This document shows, in pieces, positions 15,047 to 25,619 of a stretch of DNA of 64,000 bases; the stretch's first letter is position 1, and each line of letters starts with the position of its first letter. The stretch is from Leptospira sp. WS92.C1 (GTDB taxonomy: Bacteria; Spirochaetota; Leptospiria; Leptospirales; Leptospiraceae): positions 1 through 64,000 of the forward strand of contig NZ_CP162130.1 in the NCBI RefSeq assembly GCF_040833975.1, read 5' to 3'. A program made the translations under genes and the position numbers. The notes under the pieces were generated by a model that ran no database searches, had not been told where the DNA came from, and worked only from the letters and a program-made list of their open reading frames with translations.

Positions 15047-16085
15047 AATAAAATTCCGATTCCTCTTTTTCGGAGCCGGTTTTGATCCGTATGTTGATTT
15101 CTATTAGAAAATCATAAAGTTCTGATACAATTTTGTCCGAAAAAAAGGAAGCTTCTTTTTTTAGACGATTTCTAACAAAATTCTTTCTTGCGGGGCTGTA
15201 GGATTGAATATCCAGATATTCGTAAATTTCATCATCGGAAAGCGAAGCTTCGTATTTTCTCGAAATGATTTTGTATTTTCGGAGCTGATCGATTCTTTCT
15301 TTTAAAATTGTAAGAAACAAAAGCAGAGAATCCTTCCCTTTTTGAAACTTGCTTAATTCCTTAAAAAAACGAATCCGATCGGATTCCATAAAAAAATCGA
15401 CCAAGCCGGAGGAATTGAGTTCTCCGCTAAAGAGAAGGACATCCTCGATGTCCTGTTTTGTGAACGTTTTTTTACCGAGATACAATTTGAGTTTGGAAAG
15501 GGATTGTAGATACGCCCCCATCGATGGAGGAATTTTGTGAAGAAATTGATCCATCGCATCTTCTTCCAGTTGAACTCCGATTTCTTTACAGGCTTGTAAA
15601 AGCCCGCCTCTGGTTTCATTGGGATAAAAGTTTTTGGTTTTTACCAGATTCACTTTTCCGCCAAAGATCTGTAAAACCTTGGCAGGAACTTCCCAGTGAT
15701 TGTAATGAACTAAGAGTTGGATGGAATCCGGGAAGTTGGAAAACTGTTTTTGTAAAGATTCGTTGTTCTTTCCTTTTCCGCCGGAGATGGGTTTGAAAAA
15801 TTCCAAACCGGATTTGATGATGAATAATTTTCGGGCTGAAAACATATCCAGATTGAACGCTTCGGATTGAAAGCGCTCAAAGTCTCCGGGTTCCGAAACA
15901 AAAATTACGATTTCAAACGCTTCTCCGGACTTCTTGATCGCTTCCTTATATTTTTCAGCTAAGATTTCAAACTCATAGGATTCTTTAGAGGCCACAAAAA
16001 CGATTTGAGGCAAATCTTTTCCGAAGTCGGAAAGAAATTCGATGGAATTTTTATATTCTTTCGTTTTGGCGCCGGTTACTTTCAT
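14988..16085 (-). CDS. holA: DNA polymerase III delta subunit
   Basis: Clamp-loader subunit that opens the DnaN ring. The protein matches the HolA pattern: an N-terminal AAA-like domain (PQIVFVASKESYEFE, then SARKLFIIKSG and a central DSIQLLVHYNHWEVP), a helical middle domain (KIPPSMGAYLQSLSKLKLYLG near 185-210) and a C-terminal collar region ending RRKDRIL. I chose ATG 16083-16085 (365 residues). The frame stays open to an ATG at 16173-16175 that would add 30 residues, but neither start has a good RBS, and the shorter one leaves room for the divergent small gene at 16168. The 3' end overlaps the NtrC-like gene tail-to-tail by 59 bp. Confidence 0.85.
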   Translation of the reverse strand: MKVTGAKTKEYKNSIEFLSDFGKDLPQIVFVASKESYEFEILAEKYKEAIKKSGEAFEIVIFVSEPGDFERFQSEAFNLDMFSARKLFIIKSGLEFFKPISGGKGKNNESLQKQFSNFPDSIQLLVHYNHWEVPAKVLQIFGGKVNLVKTKNFYPNETRGGLLQACKEIGVQLEEDAMDQFLHKIPPSMGAYLQSLSKLKLYLGKKTFTKQDIEDVLLFSGELNSSGLVDFFMESDRIRFFKELSKFQKGKDSLLLFLTILKERIDQLRKYKIISRKYEASLSDDEIYEYLDIQSYSPARKNFVRNRLKKEASFFSDKIVSELYDFLIEINIRIKTGSEKEESEFYFSRRMENFFLQLRRKDRIL

Positions 16086-16167
16086 ATCAAATCGAAAATC
16101 GCGTTTGGTTTTTAAAAAAAGGGAAGAATCACTTAAGCTAAAGAATTCATTCTCCGAAGATGAATAT

Positions 16168-16383
16168 ATGAACATCAGTTCGGGAGTCCAGAGGATTTCT
16201 TTTCCAGCGGAAGGTTTGGCTTATGTAAGCCCTGCTCGTCTTGGTGGAAAAGTGCAGCCTATAGAAGCGGTAAAACGGGAGGATTTTATTCCCGACCGAG
16301 GTTTTCCGGGAAAGAATTTTGCTTCTTTGCCAAAGGAAAATCTGCCGGAAACCCGCGGAAGTCTGATCGACTTTTACGCGTGA
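16168..16383 (+). CDS. Small hypothetical protein between holA and maf
   Basis: A possible 71-residue protein starting at ATG 16168 with a weak GAAGA RBS. The sequence has a non-random look for a shadow frame: [15 protein letters not shown], then [13 protein letters not shown] and a C-terminal GSLIDFYA. It has no signal peptide, membrane segment or recognised motif. It lies in the gap between holA and maf, is transcribed opposite to both, and its last 10 bp overlap the 3' end of maf. No function can be assigned; whether it is expressed is uncertain. Confidence 0.55.
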   Translation: MNISSGVQRISFPAEGLAYVSPARLGGKVQPIEAVKREDFIPDRGFPGKNFASLPKENLPETRGSLIDFYA

Positions 16384-16937
16384 TTTCCTTTTAACTCATT
16401 TTTCCATAAATCGTGATATCGAAAAAACATTCGGATCGGAAACCCGAGAATGTTCGTATACGAACCTTCATAGTTTCGAACCGGGCCATCCGCGTCCTGG
16501 ATTCCGTAACTTCCGGCTTTATCAAACGGCGCATATCGTTCTATGTAGTTTAGGATCTGACCTTGATTCCAAGAATGAAAATAAACACGAGAAGAATCAA
16601 AGGCAAACTGTTCCATACCTTCGTGATAAATTCCCAAACCGGAGTAAACCAGATGATTTTTTCCGGAAAGTTTTTCCAACATTTGCAGAGCTTCTTTTCC
16701 GTTTGTAGGCTTTTGAAGTATGAAATTATTCTGAACCACGATCGTATCACAGGAAACGAGCAGATCGTTTCTTGTTCGAGTTCCCAATTTGGAAAGTGTG
16801 ATTCTTTTTAGATATTCTAAAGGGCTTTCTCCCGGAAATGAACTTTCGTCGATGTCCTCCGGTTCGATTCTAAAATCCAAATCGAGAGATTCTAAGACCT
16901 GTTTTCTCCTGGGAGATCTGGATCTGAGGATGATCAT
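16374..16937 (-). CDS. maf: Maf-family nucleotide pyrophosphatase
   Basis: House-cleaning enzyme that hydrolyses non-canonical or modified nucleoside triphosphates to monophosphates; some Maf proteins restrain septum formation. The 187-residue length is typical. Motifs are the N-terminal [12 protein letters not shown], the acidic SCDTIVV near residue 63, the [13 protein letters not shown] segment near 140 and SYTNILGFP near 159. The start is ATG at 16935-16937. It is followed at its 3' end by the small hypothetical gene on the other strand and diverges from the gene at 16998. Substrate preference (dTTP/UTP or m7GTP type) cannot be decided from the visible residues. Confidence 0.93.
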   Translation of the reverse strand: MIILRSRSPRRKQVLESLDLDFRIEPEDIDESSFPGESPLEYLKRITLSKLGTRTRNDLLVSCDTIVVQNNFILQKPTNGKEALQMLEKLSGKNHLVYSGLGIYHEGMEQFAFDSSRVYFHSWNQGQILNYIERYAPFDKAGSYGIQDADGPVRNYEGSYTNILGFPIRMFFRYHDLWKNELKGNHA

Positions 16938-16997
16938 AAATCCACAGTTTGAGAAAAGCGTTGCTTTGCACCTGTTTTCCTGTCGATACTGGTATTG

Positions 16998-17897
16998 ATG
17001 AAAAAGAATCTGCGTATCCGAGGCATTGGTTTAAACCTTATTTTGTGTTTCTTTTTTTTTACTTTGGGTTCTTCTCTTTTTTCCCAAACAAAACCCGTTG
17101 AAAGTAAGGATTCGAATCAGAAGGAAACAAAAAAAATAGAATCCAGTCGAGAGTTGATCGAAACCGGAAAATTAGAATCCACTCGAAAAAAAGCGTATCT
17201 CGCATTGAAAGGAATTCGAATCTCCCTGCTTAACTTTGGAAAAAAACATGACCTTGATAAACTCACATCCGATTATGGGCGAGCTGAAACCCAATACTTG
17301 AGGGCGGAATATTCAGCTGCAGCGGATCTGTTCGAAGAAATTTATAAAACGATCGGTCCTTTAGCAGAAACGATTCGAAAAGATTACGAAACAAAAACGC
17401 TTCAACTCGGACAGGAATTGGCTCCCTTGATCGTTAATACACGCTTGGATCAAAAAAGTAAAAATCGTAATCTTCTTTCGGTATTCGAAAAATACTATGT
17501 TCGTTCGGGAGAAACGGCAAAGGCTTCCGTAAACGAATTGGAAAAAGGAAATCAAACCGGCGCGCTTTATTACCAAAAACAGGCTCTGATTTCCTTATAT
17601 CAGATTAAAATTCTTCTTGGAAAAAACGAGGATTTGTCCGTTTCTCTTTCTGATAAAATTTCGAAAAATAGAATTCTTGAAACCGATTATCTTAAACAGG
17701 AAGAATTAATTTATTGGGACGATTCTCTGGATCGTCTGAATGTGGAACAAGACGAGGAAAGAAAAAAAGAAAGGGTTAAAACTTTGAAATCATACGAATG
17801 GAAACTCGGACTTTCTTCCGGAAAACTGCAAAAAGAATCCGAGTCAAAAACTCAGACTCCTTCTTCAGGTTCTGAAAATTCCGCGAAGCCGAAATAA
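16998..17897 (+). CDS. Exported hypothetical protein, helical repeat-like
   Basis: A 299-residue protein with an N-terminal signal (KKNLRIRG, a hydrophobic core, then SLFSQ). The frame also contains a TTG at 16995 immediately before ATG 16998; the ATG is preferred. The mature protein is rich in Lys and Glu and almost entirely helical in appearance, with [11 protein letters not shown], a TPR-like pair [18 protein letters not shown] near 100-117, and a low-complexity Ser/Lys tail. No enzyme motif. It is followed by a lipoprotein gene after about 24 bp, so the two are probably transcribed together. A periplasmic structural or binding role is a guess. Confidence 0.7.
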   Translation: MKKNLRIRGIGLNLILCFFFFTLGSSLFSQTKPVESKDSNQKETKKIESSRELIETGKLESTRKKAYLALKGIRISLLNFGKKHDLDKLTSDYGRAETQYLRAEYSAAADLFEEIYKTIGPLAETIRKDYETKTLQLGQELAPLIVNTRLDQKSKNRNLLSVFEKYYVRSGETAKASVNELEKGNQTGALYYQKQALISLYQIKILLGKNEDLSVSLSDKISKNRILETDYLKQEELIYWDDSLDRLNVEQDEERKKERVKTLKSYEWKLGLSSGKLQKESESKTQTPSSGSENSAKPK

Positions 17898-17921
17898 AAA
17901 TCAAACCGATTGAATTCATAT

Positions 17922-18410
17922 ATGTTTTTTTCTTTTATTAAAAAGTTTTGTTTTTCTTTTTTAATTCTAACGATTTTACCTTCCTGTAAGCGGGGAAGCT
18001 TTGATCGAATTAAGGAATCAAGTTATCAATATCTTTGCAAAGAACATCTACTTTTCTGCGATAAAATCGTGACTAAGATCGATTTGTTCGATTGTGATCC
18101 CTTGCACAATACCTATGACAACGACGGAAGTCATTATATCAATCGAGAAGTTCTTGTTGACGACCTGACGATAGAAAGGGAAGAAAAAGAGCCGGAAATT
18201 TTCGATCCATACTCAAATCAAAAACCTAAAAGGGAAAAGACCAGGGATACAAGTTCTGACTTTGGAAAAAATATCAGAATCGATTCTCGAAAACTAATTC
18301 GTACTTTTGATACGGAGCGAGGAAAAAGACCGGGGGGTTTGGTCGCGGAAGAATCGATAGAAAACATTCGACCGTGTTATCCAGTTAAACCGAATTATAA
18401 TAAGGAGTAA
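17922..18410 (+). CDS. Predicted lipoprotein of unknown function
   Basis: A 162-residue lipoprotein starting at ATG 17922 (a TTG four codons earlier is also in frame). The signal is FFSFIKKF, a hydrophobic core and lipobox LPSC. After the lipid Cys come further Cys residues in YLCKEHLLFC and LFDCDP, a DNDGSHYINRE segment near residue 70, then a charged disordered region. One more Cys lies near the C-terminus in RPCYPVKP. No domain is recognised. The stop overlaps the ATG of the SDR gene by one base (TAATG) with AGGAG just before it, so translation of the next gene is probably coupled to this one. Confidence 0.75.
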   Translation: MFFSFIKKFCFSFLILTILPSCKRGSFDRIKESSYQYLCKEHLLFCDKIVTKIDLFDCDPLHNTYDNDGSHYINREVLVDDLTIEREEKEPEIFDPYSNQKPKREKTRDTSSDFGKNIRIDSRKLIRTFDTERGKRPGGLVAEESIENIRPCYPVKPNYNKE

Positions 18411-19159
18411 TGGAATTGAGCGATTTATTTAGTGTAAAAAACAGGACGGTTCTTGTAACGGGATCCACCCGCGGAATTGGAAAAGACTTTGCAAACGGTT
18501 TTTTAAAAGCGGGGGCTATCGTTTATGGTACGGGTTCCTCGGAAGAGTCCGTAAAAAAATTCGCAGGAACCGGAATCAAAGGATTTGCCGCCGATATCCG
18601 GCAACCGGATGCAATGACTTCGATCATCGAGTCGATTGTAAAAGAACACGGAAAGTTAGACGTCCTTGTCAATAATGCGGGGATCGCTTCCAACAAACCG
18701 GCCGCATTTTTAAAAGAAGATGAAATTGAATCGATCATACAAACAAACTTTGCGGGGGTTTTCCGCACATGCGCGTCGTATTATAAAATTCATAAAAAAA
18801 AAGGCGGGAATATAATCAATGTGGCCTCCATTCTCGGAATGAGAGGGACTAAGTTTGCTTCTGTGTATTCCGGAACCAAAGGAGCCGTGATCAACATGAC
18901 AAGAGCTTTGGCGGTGGAATGGATCGGCTCCGGTTATCGAGTCAACGCCATTTGTCCCGGTTTTATCGATACGGACATGACTGAGATGATCAAGGAAAAA
19001 CCAGATGTGATGGAACAGATGTTGAAAGGCATTCCCATGGGAAGATTGGGAAAACCGGAAGATTTGATCGGGGCCGCGATCTTTCTTGCAAGCGAAGCTT
19101 CCGCCTATGTCACAGGTCAGACGGTCGTAGTCGACGGGGGAATTACTGCGGGGATTTAA
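18410..19159 (+). CDS. SDR-family oxidoreductase, FabG-like
   Basis: A classical short-chain dehydrogenase of 249 residues. The Rossmann cofactor motif is TGSTRGIG (17-24), NNAG is at 88-91, and the catalytic residues are Ser140, Tyr153 and Lys157 (YSGTK). ICPGFIDTDM and a C-terminal VDGG complete the pattern. Arg21 in the glycine loop is typical of NADPH-preferring FabG enzymes, so a 3-oxoacyl-ACP reductase or a sugar/alcohol dehydrogenase is likely; the substrate cannot be set. The start ATG overlaps the preceding stop by one base. The YrdC-like gene follows after 17 bp, so the two may share a transcript. Confidence 0.88.
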   Translation: MELSDLFSVKNRTVLVTGSTRGIGKDFANGFLKAGAIVYGTGSSEESVKKFAGTGIKGFAADIRQPDAMTSIIESIVKEHGKLDVLVNNAGIASNKPAAFLKEDEIESIIQTNFAGVFRTCASYYKIHKKKGGNIINVASILGMRGTKFASVYSGTKGAVINMTRALAVEWIGSGYRVNAICPGFIDTDMTEMIKEKPDVMEQMLKGIPMGRLGKPEDLIGAAIFLASEASAYVTGQTVVVDGGITAGI

Positions 19160-19176
19160 AAAAAGTCTAATAAGAG

Positions 19177-19785
19177 ATGATTCTTTCGCTACATCCAATC
19201 AATCCCGAAAAACGAAAACTTCAGCAGATATCCGATAAACTGCTGGAGGGAAACGTGTATATCTTTCCTACGGATACCGTTTACGCATTGGTTGCGGATT
19301 CACAATCCAAACTTGGTGTTGAAAGATTATACGAACTCAAAAACATATCGAAAAATCAACCGCTCTCTCTCGTTTGTCCGAACATTTCGGTCGCTTCAAA
19401 TTATATTGAAAATCTTCCGAACGAAGCATTTCGGTTGATGAAAAAACTAACGCCGGGACCGTTTACGTTTATCATTCGGGCCAACAAACATCTTCCTCGT
19501 GTTTCGTTTTCCAATCAGAAAGAAAAACAAATCGGAATTCGAATTCCGGATGCGATTTATTTACAAGAGCTGATGAAAATGCATCCAAATCCTCTTACTT
19601 CGACTTCCGTTTTTACCAACGATGAATTTATCATTAAAGTGGAATCCTTGGAAGAAATTTACGGATCACGCGTTGAGGGTATCATCGACGGGGGAATCGT
19701 GGACATTGAACTTTCCACAATTCTGGACGTTACCGGGGATAAAATGATCGTCTTGAGAGAAGGAAAGGGCTCGGATCTTTTGTAA
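19177..19785 (+). CDS. YrdC/Sua5/YciO-family protein (probable threonylcarbamoyl-AMP synthase)
   Basis: A 202-residue single-domain YrdC protein. The family pattern is FPTDTVYALVADS (30-42), the ELKNISKNQPLSLVC substrate segment near 53-67, KKLTPGPFTFI near 90, GIRIPD near 125 and a SVFTND segment near 149. Family members make threonylcarbamoyl-AMP for the universal tRNA t6A37 modification; YciO proteins are close relatives with a less certain role, and the STSAN-type motif of TsaC is altered here. The C-terminal Sua5 domain is absent. tsaE and tsaB, other t6A genes, lie elsewhere in this window at 33748 and 34278. The start is ATG at 19177. Confidence 0.85.
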   Translation: MILSLHPINPEKRKLQQISDKLLEGNVYIFPTDTVYALVADSQSKLGVERLYELKNISKNQPLSLVCPNISVASNYIENLPNEAFRLMKKLTPGPFTFIIRANKHLPRVSFSNQKEKQIGIRIPDAIYLQELMKMHPNPLTSTSVFTNDEFIIKVESLEEIYGSRVEGIIDGGIVDIELSTILDVTGDKMIVLREGKGSDLL

Positions 19786-20014
19786 GAATTTTTTATCATT
19801 CTATCTTTTAAATAGTTCTTACAAAACCTTTCCGGATCTATTTTTAAAAATCGATCTTCTTCAAAGTATAAAAAATTATTTCTAAATGATTTCTGGATTT
19901 TCTTTTAAAAAATAAAAAATCCGTTTTGCGATAGCCAAAAATCGTATGGAAATTCGTCTATTCGTTAGGATTTCGGGTTCATTTTTTTTAAATATTTTAT
20001 ATTCAATCATATCT

Positions 20015-21697
20015 ATGATAAGTCGTTTTACCGTCGTTTTTTTGATTCTATTTTTTTCATACTCTTGCAGCATGAAATCGATCGAGAATCTCTGCGATAG
20101 AAACAGTTCTCTTTTTTATAAAAATCTCGTTCTTAGTAATCTATTCAATCCCGGCGGTATTTCCGTATGCGGAACGGGACCGATTCTTCCTCAACCAAGA
20201 ATTTTGAACACGGGGGACGGAAGGCTTTTAAACTCAGGCTTTCTCGTCGGTGATTTCGATTCTTCCGTATCCGGTGTCGAAGTTTCATTGGACAACGGGC
20301 CTTTTGTTCCGGCGGTTATAACCGGAAGTCAGTGGAAACTTCAACTTCCCGCGGCCGGAGTTCCGTCCACGATCCCTTCGACCGGTGTTTGGAAAGAATG
20401 GAGTTTTCATTCGGTTGCAGTTCGATCGGTGGCTGCTTCCGGCGTTTCGTTTCCGACCATCCTATCAATTCAAAAGGGACTCAATAAGGATATTAACGGC
20501 GACGGTTATCCGGATGCGCTGATCGGTTCTCAAGTCTCGAATCGTGTTCGAGCCTATCTCTCACTTGGAAAAGTAAGAGGACTCGGTTCTACACCCGTAA
20601 CCGTGCTGACCGGAGCGGCGGGTTTTGGTTATTCCGTTACGTTAGGAGATATCGATGGAGACGGATATGCGGATGCAGTGGTTGCAAACACAAATGCTAT
20701 CTTTAGTGTATACCTTTCTCAAGGAGCTTCGGGCGGATTGTCTACAACCGCGATCTATTCTACCGGTATTGGCACGGGTCTTCTCAATCTTACTTTAGGG
20801 GATATTAGCGGAGACGGTTTTACGGACATTCTCGTAGGCTCGCCTTACGACCTCGGAAATGTCGGACAGGTTTATGTTTATCTATCGAGCGCATCGGTAG
20901 GACTCGGTGCCGCATTCAGTCAATCGATCGCAAATCCGGGAAATATAGGAAGCACGCAGTTTTTCGGTTATGCAGTCACGTTAGGCGATGTTGACGGAGA
21001 CGGCAGGTCGGATGCTATGATCGGAGCGGTTGGCTCAGGACAATTGGGCGCTTCATTCGTTTATCTTTCTCAAGGAGCCGGAACCTACGGCGCCGTCGCA
21101 CAAATTTTTCAAGGTGCTGTAGTCAACGAATGGTATGCAAACTCAATTGTTTCGACGGATGCGAATCGTGATGGGTTCGCGGATATGATTGTAGGTGCGT
21201 ATCAAGAAGCCGGCGGATTGGGTAGAACTTATCTATATACTTCCAATATAGGAGTTCTTGCAAATGCATCGAACAGTCCTGTTGCAGGATCCGCTGGGTC
21301 TTTATCCGGAACTTCGGTAGCAAGCGGCGACGTCAATGGGGACGGTTTTTTCGATATTTTAAACGGCGGTTATGGTTATACCGGCGCTCAAGCAAATCAA
21401 GGATGTGCGATGTCTTTTTTATACGGCGGGAGCTTCTTTGGATTGAATCCGATTGTACTTAATTTTCTTACAAAACCGGTAAATCTAGGCCAAATGGGAA
21501 TCTCTGTCAGCTCGGGAGACATTGATGGAGACGGATTTAGCGATCTTTTAGTCGGGGGTCCTAGTTCGGTTGGCGGAACCAATGCGGGAAATGTTTATCT
21601 CTATCTTTCCGATGGCGCTACTGGATATGCATCAGCGCCGCAAACAATCGGCGATCCGGATGCAACCGGCGCGTTTGGAAGTTCAGTCGATTTGTAA
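20015..21697 (+). CDS. FG-GAP repeat (integrin-alpha-like) lipoprotein
   Basis: A 560-residue predicted lipoprotein: signal from ATG 20015 and lipobox SYSC near residue 18. An upstream ATG at 19946 is in frame but would bury the signal. The middle and C-terminal parts carry seven FG-GAP/VCBS-type units with calcium-loop motifs: DINGDGYPD, DIDGDGYAD, DISGDGFTD, DVDGDGRSD, DANRDGFAD, DVNGDGFFD and DIDGDGFSD, each followed by a hydrophobic VGS/IGA/VGG strand. Seven units fit a seven-bladed propeller. Such proteins are typically surface-exposed and bind Ca2+. An adhesin-like role is inference. The stop abuts, with no gap, the stop of the convergent gene at 21698. Confidence 0.88.
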   Translation: MISRFTVVFLILFFSYSCSMKSIENLCDRNSSLFYKNLVLSNLFNPGGISVCGTGPILPQPRILNTGDGRLLNSGFLVGDFDSSVSGVEVSLDNGPFVPAVITGSQWKLQLPAAGVPSTIPSTGVWKEWSFHSVAVRSVAASGVSFPTILSIQKGLNKDINGDGYPDALIGSQVSNRVRAYLSLGKVRGLGSTPVTVLTGAAGFGYSVTLGDIDGDGYADAVVANTNAIFSVYLSQGASGGLSTTAIYSTGIGTGLLNLTLGDISGDGFTDILVGSPYDLGNVGQVYVYLSSASVGLGAAFSQSIANPGNIGSTQFFGYAVTLGDVDGDGRSDAMIGAVGSGQLGASFVYLSQGAGTYGAVAQIFQGAVVNEWYANSIVSTDANRDGFADMIVGAYQEAGGLGRTYLYTSNIGVLANASNSPVAGSAGSLSGTSVASGDVNGDGFFDILNGGYGYTGAQANQGCAMSFLYGGSFFGLNPIVLNFLTKPVNLGQMGISVSSGDIDGDGFSDLLVGGPSSVGGTNAGNVYLYLSDGATGYASAPQTIGDPDATGAFGSSVDL

Positions 21698-22054
21698 TTA
21701 TCGAATCCGCTTTTTCCATTCCTCTTCTTTAAAACCAACAAAGCCGAATCCTTCTCCGAGAACAAAAGGTCGTTTGACGAGATTTCCGTTTTTGGAAAGA
21801 AGTTCTAACTGTTCTTCGATCGACATGTTTCCCAATTTGTCCTTGAGCCCTAATTCTTTATAATCTCCGCCCGAAGTGTTGAAAAGTTTTTTAGAATCGT
21901 TCTCTAGATACTTCAGCATCATTTTGAGCTCCGTTTTTTGGGGAGGAATTTCACGGATCGGCACTACTTCCAATTCTACTTTTTTTGCGGAAAGAAATTT
22001 GAGTGCGTTTCTACAAGTGCCGCAATTTTTGTATTCGTAAACTTTGAGTTTCAA
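21698..22054 (-). CDS. ArsC/Spx-family thioredoxin-fold protein
   Basis: A 118-residue protein of the arsenate reductase ArsC/Spx/YffB superfamily. The active-site motif is CGTC with Cys11 and Cys14 (CxxC), followed by the family's helix and VVPIREIPP. KKLFNTSGGDYKELGLKDK near 55-73 is the typical middle segment and NLVKRPFVL near 90 is the typical Arg/Pro motif. No DNA-binding or fused domain. Spx is a transcriptional regulator in Firmicutes, ArsC a reductase; the CxxC with RPF segment does not separate them. The start is ATG at 22052-22054. It is convergent with the FG-GAP gene with zero bases between stops. Confidence 0.85.
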   Translation of the reverse strand: MKLKVYEYKNCGTCRNALKFLSAKKVELEVVPIREIPPQKTELKMMLKYLENDSKKLFNTSGGDYKELGLKDKLGNMSIEEQLELLSKNGNLVKRPFVLGEGFGFVGFKEEEWKKRIR

Positions 22055-22237
22055 GTTGTTTCTCCGATTCCGATTCTTTAGAAAAGTCCTTCAGGGTCAA
22101 GTTTTCTGGAATTCTCGGTTTCTCGAACGGTAGAATCAAATTTTTTAGAAGAAGAGAAAATTCTCACTTTGAACCAAAAATCTTTTCGTTGAAAAGGGAT
22201 CTTTTAACCGATAGGATTCATACAGGTAGACTCGGAC

Positions 22238-23251
<1,014 letters not shown>

Positions 23252-23300
23252 CCTAAACTCCACTTTGGAAAGAAATTTCCTTCGCAGGGAATCCTTACTG

Positions 23301-25559
23301 ATGAATTTTGGCTGCATGATCCGAATCCGTCTTTTACTTTTTATCGTTTCGATCGGCCTTCTCTCGCTTTACTGCGGATACAAATCGGACTCGGACTTTC
23401 TGGATCTTACTAGCGCGGATTGGAAGATAATCGAAGGAAATTCTATTTCAACCGAATTAGAAAAACAGAATCCTTTATCTCGTAGTAATAAGAGTTTTTC
23501 CTTTAAAAAAAAAGAACAAAAATTATCCGTTTCAGAAGAATGGAAATCCATTTCAAAATTTCCAGTAGGTTTTAATTCTTTTTTCTCGATACCGGAACAA
23601 TCCGGTTTTCACGAAGTAACCGCAAAAGTAGAATTTTTTATAAATTCGAATTCACCTTATCTAAATTTACCGACCGCAATTTACTTTCCAGATATCGGTG
23701 AAAACTGGGAACTCTATCTCAATGGAATTTTGATTCGTAGAGAGTTATTTCCGGAAGCGATCGATAAAGGCAATTTCACTCCTGTAATCCGTCGATCCTT
23801 AAAATCGGTTACAATGCCGATTCCATACGGCTCTTTGAAAGAAGGAAAAAATACGATTCTTTTTTATATCGTGGGAGAATCAAATATCACGTCTTATATT
23901 CAAAACGATCATTTCGGATTTTATCACGCGGGCGGTTATAGAATCGCCTTTTTTGAACAGATTTACGAATCGACTTCCGAATATTTTGAAGTTTTTTTAT
24001 ACGGAATTTACTTTATATTCGGTATTTATCATATACTTTTTTATATAACCCGCAGACAGGATCTTTACTATCTTTATTTCGGATTTTTTTCATTTGTATC
24101 TTCGATCTACTTTTTTTCCTCTTCGAATTTGATTTACCAAAAGTTCGTAAATACTCATTCAGACATCGACAGTTCTTTATTTTTTAGAGCCGAATATTCC
24201 TCTTTGATGCTGATTTTGCCTACCTTTTATTATTTTATCAAAGACTATTTTTATCAAAAGCAAAAGACAGGGGTTGTTCCGAGTATTTTTGTATATTTGT
24301 TGATACTTTTGTTTATTGCGGTTTGGATTACTCCATTCTCCTGGACTCATGTCGCCTTGAAAATATGTCAAGTCCTGATGATATTCTTTTTGTTTTATAT
24401 TCTTTTCTTTTCGATTCAAACTGTACAAAGAAAAAAACAAGACGCTCGTAAGATATTGGCGGGAATATCGGCCTGTATTCTTTTTGCAGTTTGGGATTTG
24501 TTGGATTCTATTTTTAAAATTGTAGGTTTGCATTATCCTTTTTTTAAGATTGTGTATTCTCTTTTTATTATTACGATCATCAGTATTTTAGTTTCCCGTT
24601 ATATTCAACTATACAAAGACGCTCAGTCGCTTAATAAGGAGCTTTCCAATCAAAAGGATGCGTTTTATAGATTTGTGCCCGCGGATTTTATTCGAATTTT
24701 AGATAAAGAATCTCCTGTTTCTATAGCCATCGGCGATAATAAAGAAAAATCGATGACCGTTTTGTTCTCGGATATCAGAGATTTTACGAGCATATCGGAA
24801 GCGATCAAACCGAGCCATACGATCGCATTTTTAAATTCCTATCTTTCCGAAATGGAGGATTTGGTTTATCAAACCGCCGGTTTTGTGGATAAATACGTTG
24901 GTGACGCGATACTCGCGCTTTTTGCGGATTATAACGATCGAGCGGACAAGGAGAATTTTAATTCCGCCGATAATGCGGTCGAGGCCGCGATTAAAATGAT
25001 TCGTGTCGTTCAATCGGGAAGACTACAACGAGAGTTTTCAATTCCGCCGGGATGGAACTTAGACGTAGGAATCGGGATCAATACGGGATCCTTAATTTTA
25101 GGAACCGTTGGAAGCAAAAGGAGAATTGATACCACCGTGATCGGAGACGCTGTCAATTTGGCTTCAAGACTGCAGTCTTTGAGTTCTCTTTATCAAAGTA
25201 GAATTTTAATCTCTCATCATACGTTTTTGCAACTGAACCGATTGAGCGAAGTCGGGATTCGAATGATCGATACCGCATTTGTAAAGGGAAGAAATCAAGC
25301 GGTCGATATCTACGAGGTGTTTGAGGCGGATCCGGCGGAAATCAAGGACTTTAAATATAAAACGATCGATCAGTTTGCAGAAGGAATCGCAGAATACAAG
25401 GCTGGAAAATTTTACGATGCTACCAATATTTTTAAACAACTGTATCGAGATGAGCCAAGGGACAATCTTTCTAAAATTTATTTGAAACGATGCAAACTCT
25501 ATTCCTCCAAACCTCCCGAAGAAAACTGGGATGGAATTTTTCGATTTCAAACGAAGTAG
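23301..25559 (+). CDS. Membrane-bound class III adenylate/guanylate cyclase with 7TM-DISM sensor
   Basis: A 752-residue sensor cyclase. It has an N-terminal signal with a lipobox-like LYCG, an extracytoplasmic beta-sandwich resembling 7TMR-DISM extracellular regions (about 50-230), and about seven membrane helices from FEVFLYGIYFIFG to FIITIISILVSRY. A C-terminal CHD cyclase domain follows: FSDIRDFT with the first metal Asp, the FVDKYVGDAI loop with the second Asp and an adenylate-type Lys, and TTVIGDAVNLASRL. It ends in a short TPR-like tail (YKAGKFYDATNIFKQLY). ATP as substrate, hence cAMP, is inferred from the Lys/Thr pair. ATG 23301 was chosen; the frame is open to 23205, inside fliG. Confidence 0.88.
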   Translation: MNFGCMIRIRLLLFIVSIGLLSLYCGYKSDSDFLDLTSADWKIIEGNSISTELEKQNPLSRSNKSFSFKKKEQKLSVSEEWKSISKFPVGFNSFFSIPEQSGFHEVTAKVEFFINSNSPYLNLPTAIYFPDIGENWELYLNGILIRRELFPEAIDKGNFTPVIRRSLKSVTMPIPYGSLKEGKNTILFYIVGESNITSYIQNDHFGFYHAGGYRIAFFEQIYESTSEYFEVFLYGIYFIFGIYHILFYITRRQDLYYLYFGFFSFVSSIYFFSSSNLIYQKFVNTHSDIDSSLFFRAEYSSLMLILPTFYYFIKDYFYQKQKTGVVPSIFVYLLILLFIAVWITPFSWTHVALKICQVLMIFFLFYILFFSIQTVQRKKQDARKILAGISACILFAVWDLLDSIFKIVGLHYPFFKIVYSLFIITIISILVSRYIQLYKDAQSLNKELSNQKDAFYRFVPADFIRILDKESPVSIAIGDNKEKSMTVLFSDIRDFTSISEAIKPSHTIAFLNSYLSEMEDLVYQTAGFVDKYVGDAILALFADYNDRADKENFNSADNAVEAAIKMIRVVQSGRLQREFSIPPGWNLDVGIGINTGSLILGTVGSKRRIDTTVIGDAVNLASRLQSLSSLYQSRILISHHTFLQLNRLSEVGIRMIDTAFVKGRNQAVDIYEVFEADPAEIKDFKYKTIDQFAEGIAEYKAGKFYDATNIFKQLYRDEPRDNLSKIYLKRCKLYSSKPPEENWDGIFRFQTK

Positions 25560-25619
25560 AATATTCTATCAGAGTTTACTGCGTGTTTCAAAACCGCAAT
25601 TTTACATTCTATAAAAAAT

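Noticed and set aside
16042..16167. Upstream extension of the small gene at 16168
   Set aside because: Reading is antisense to holA and has no start signal; only the part from ATG 16168 was kept, at low confidence.
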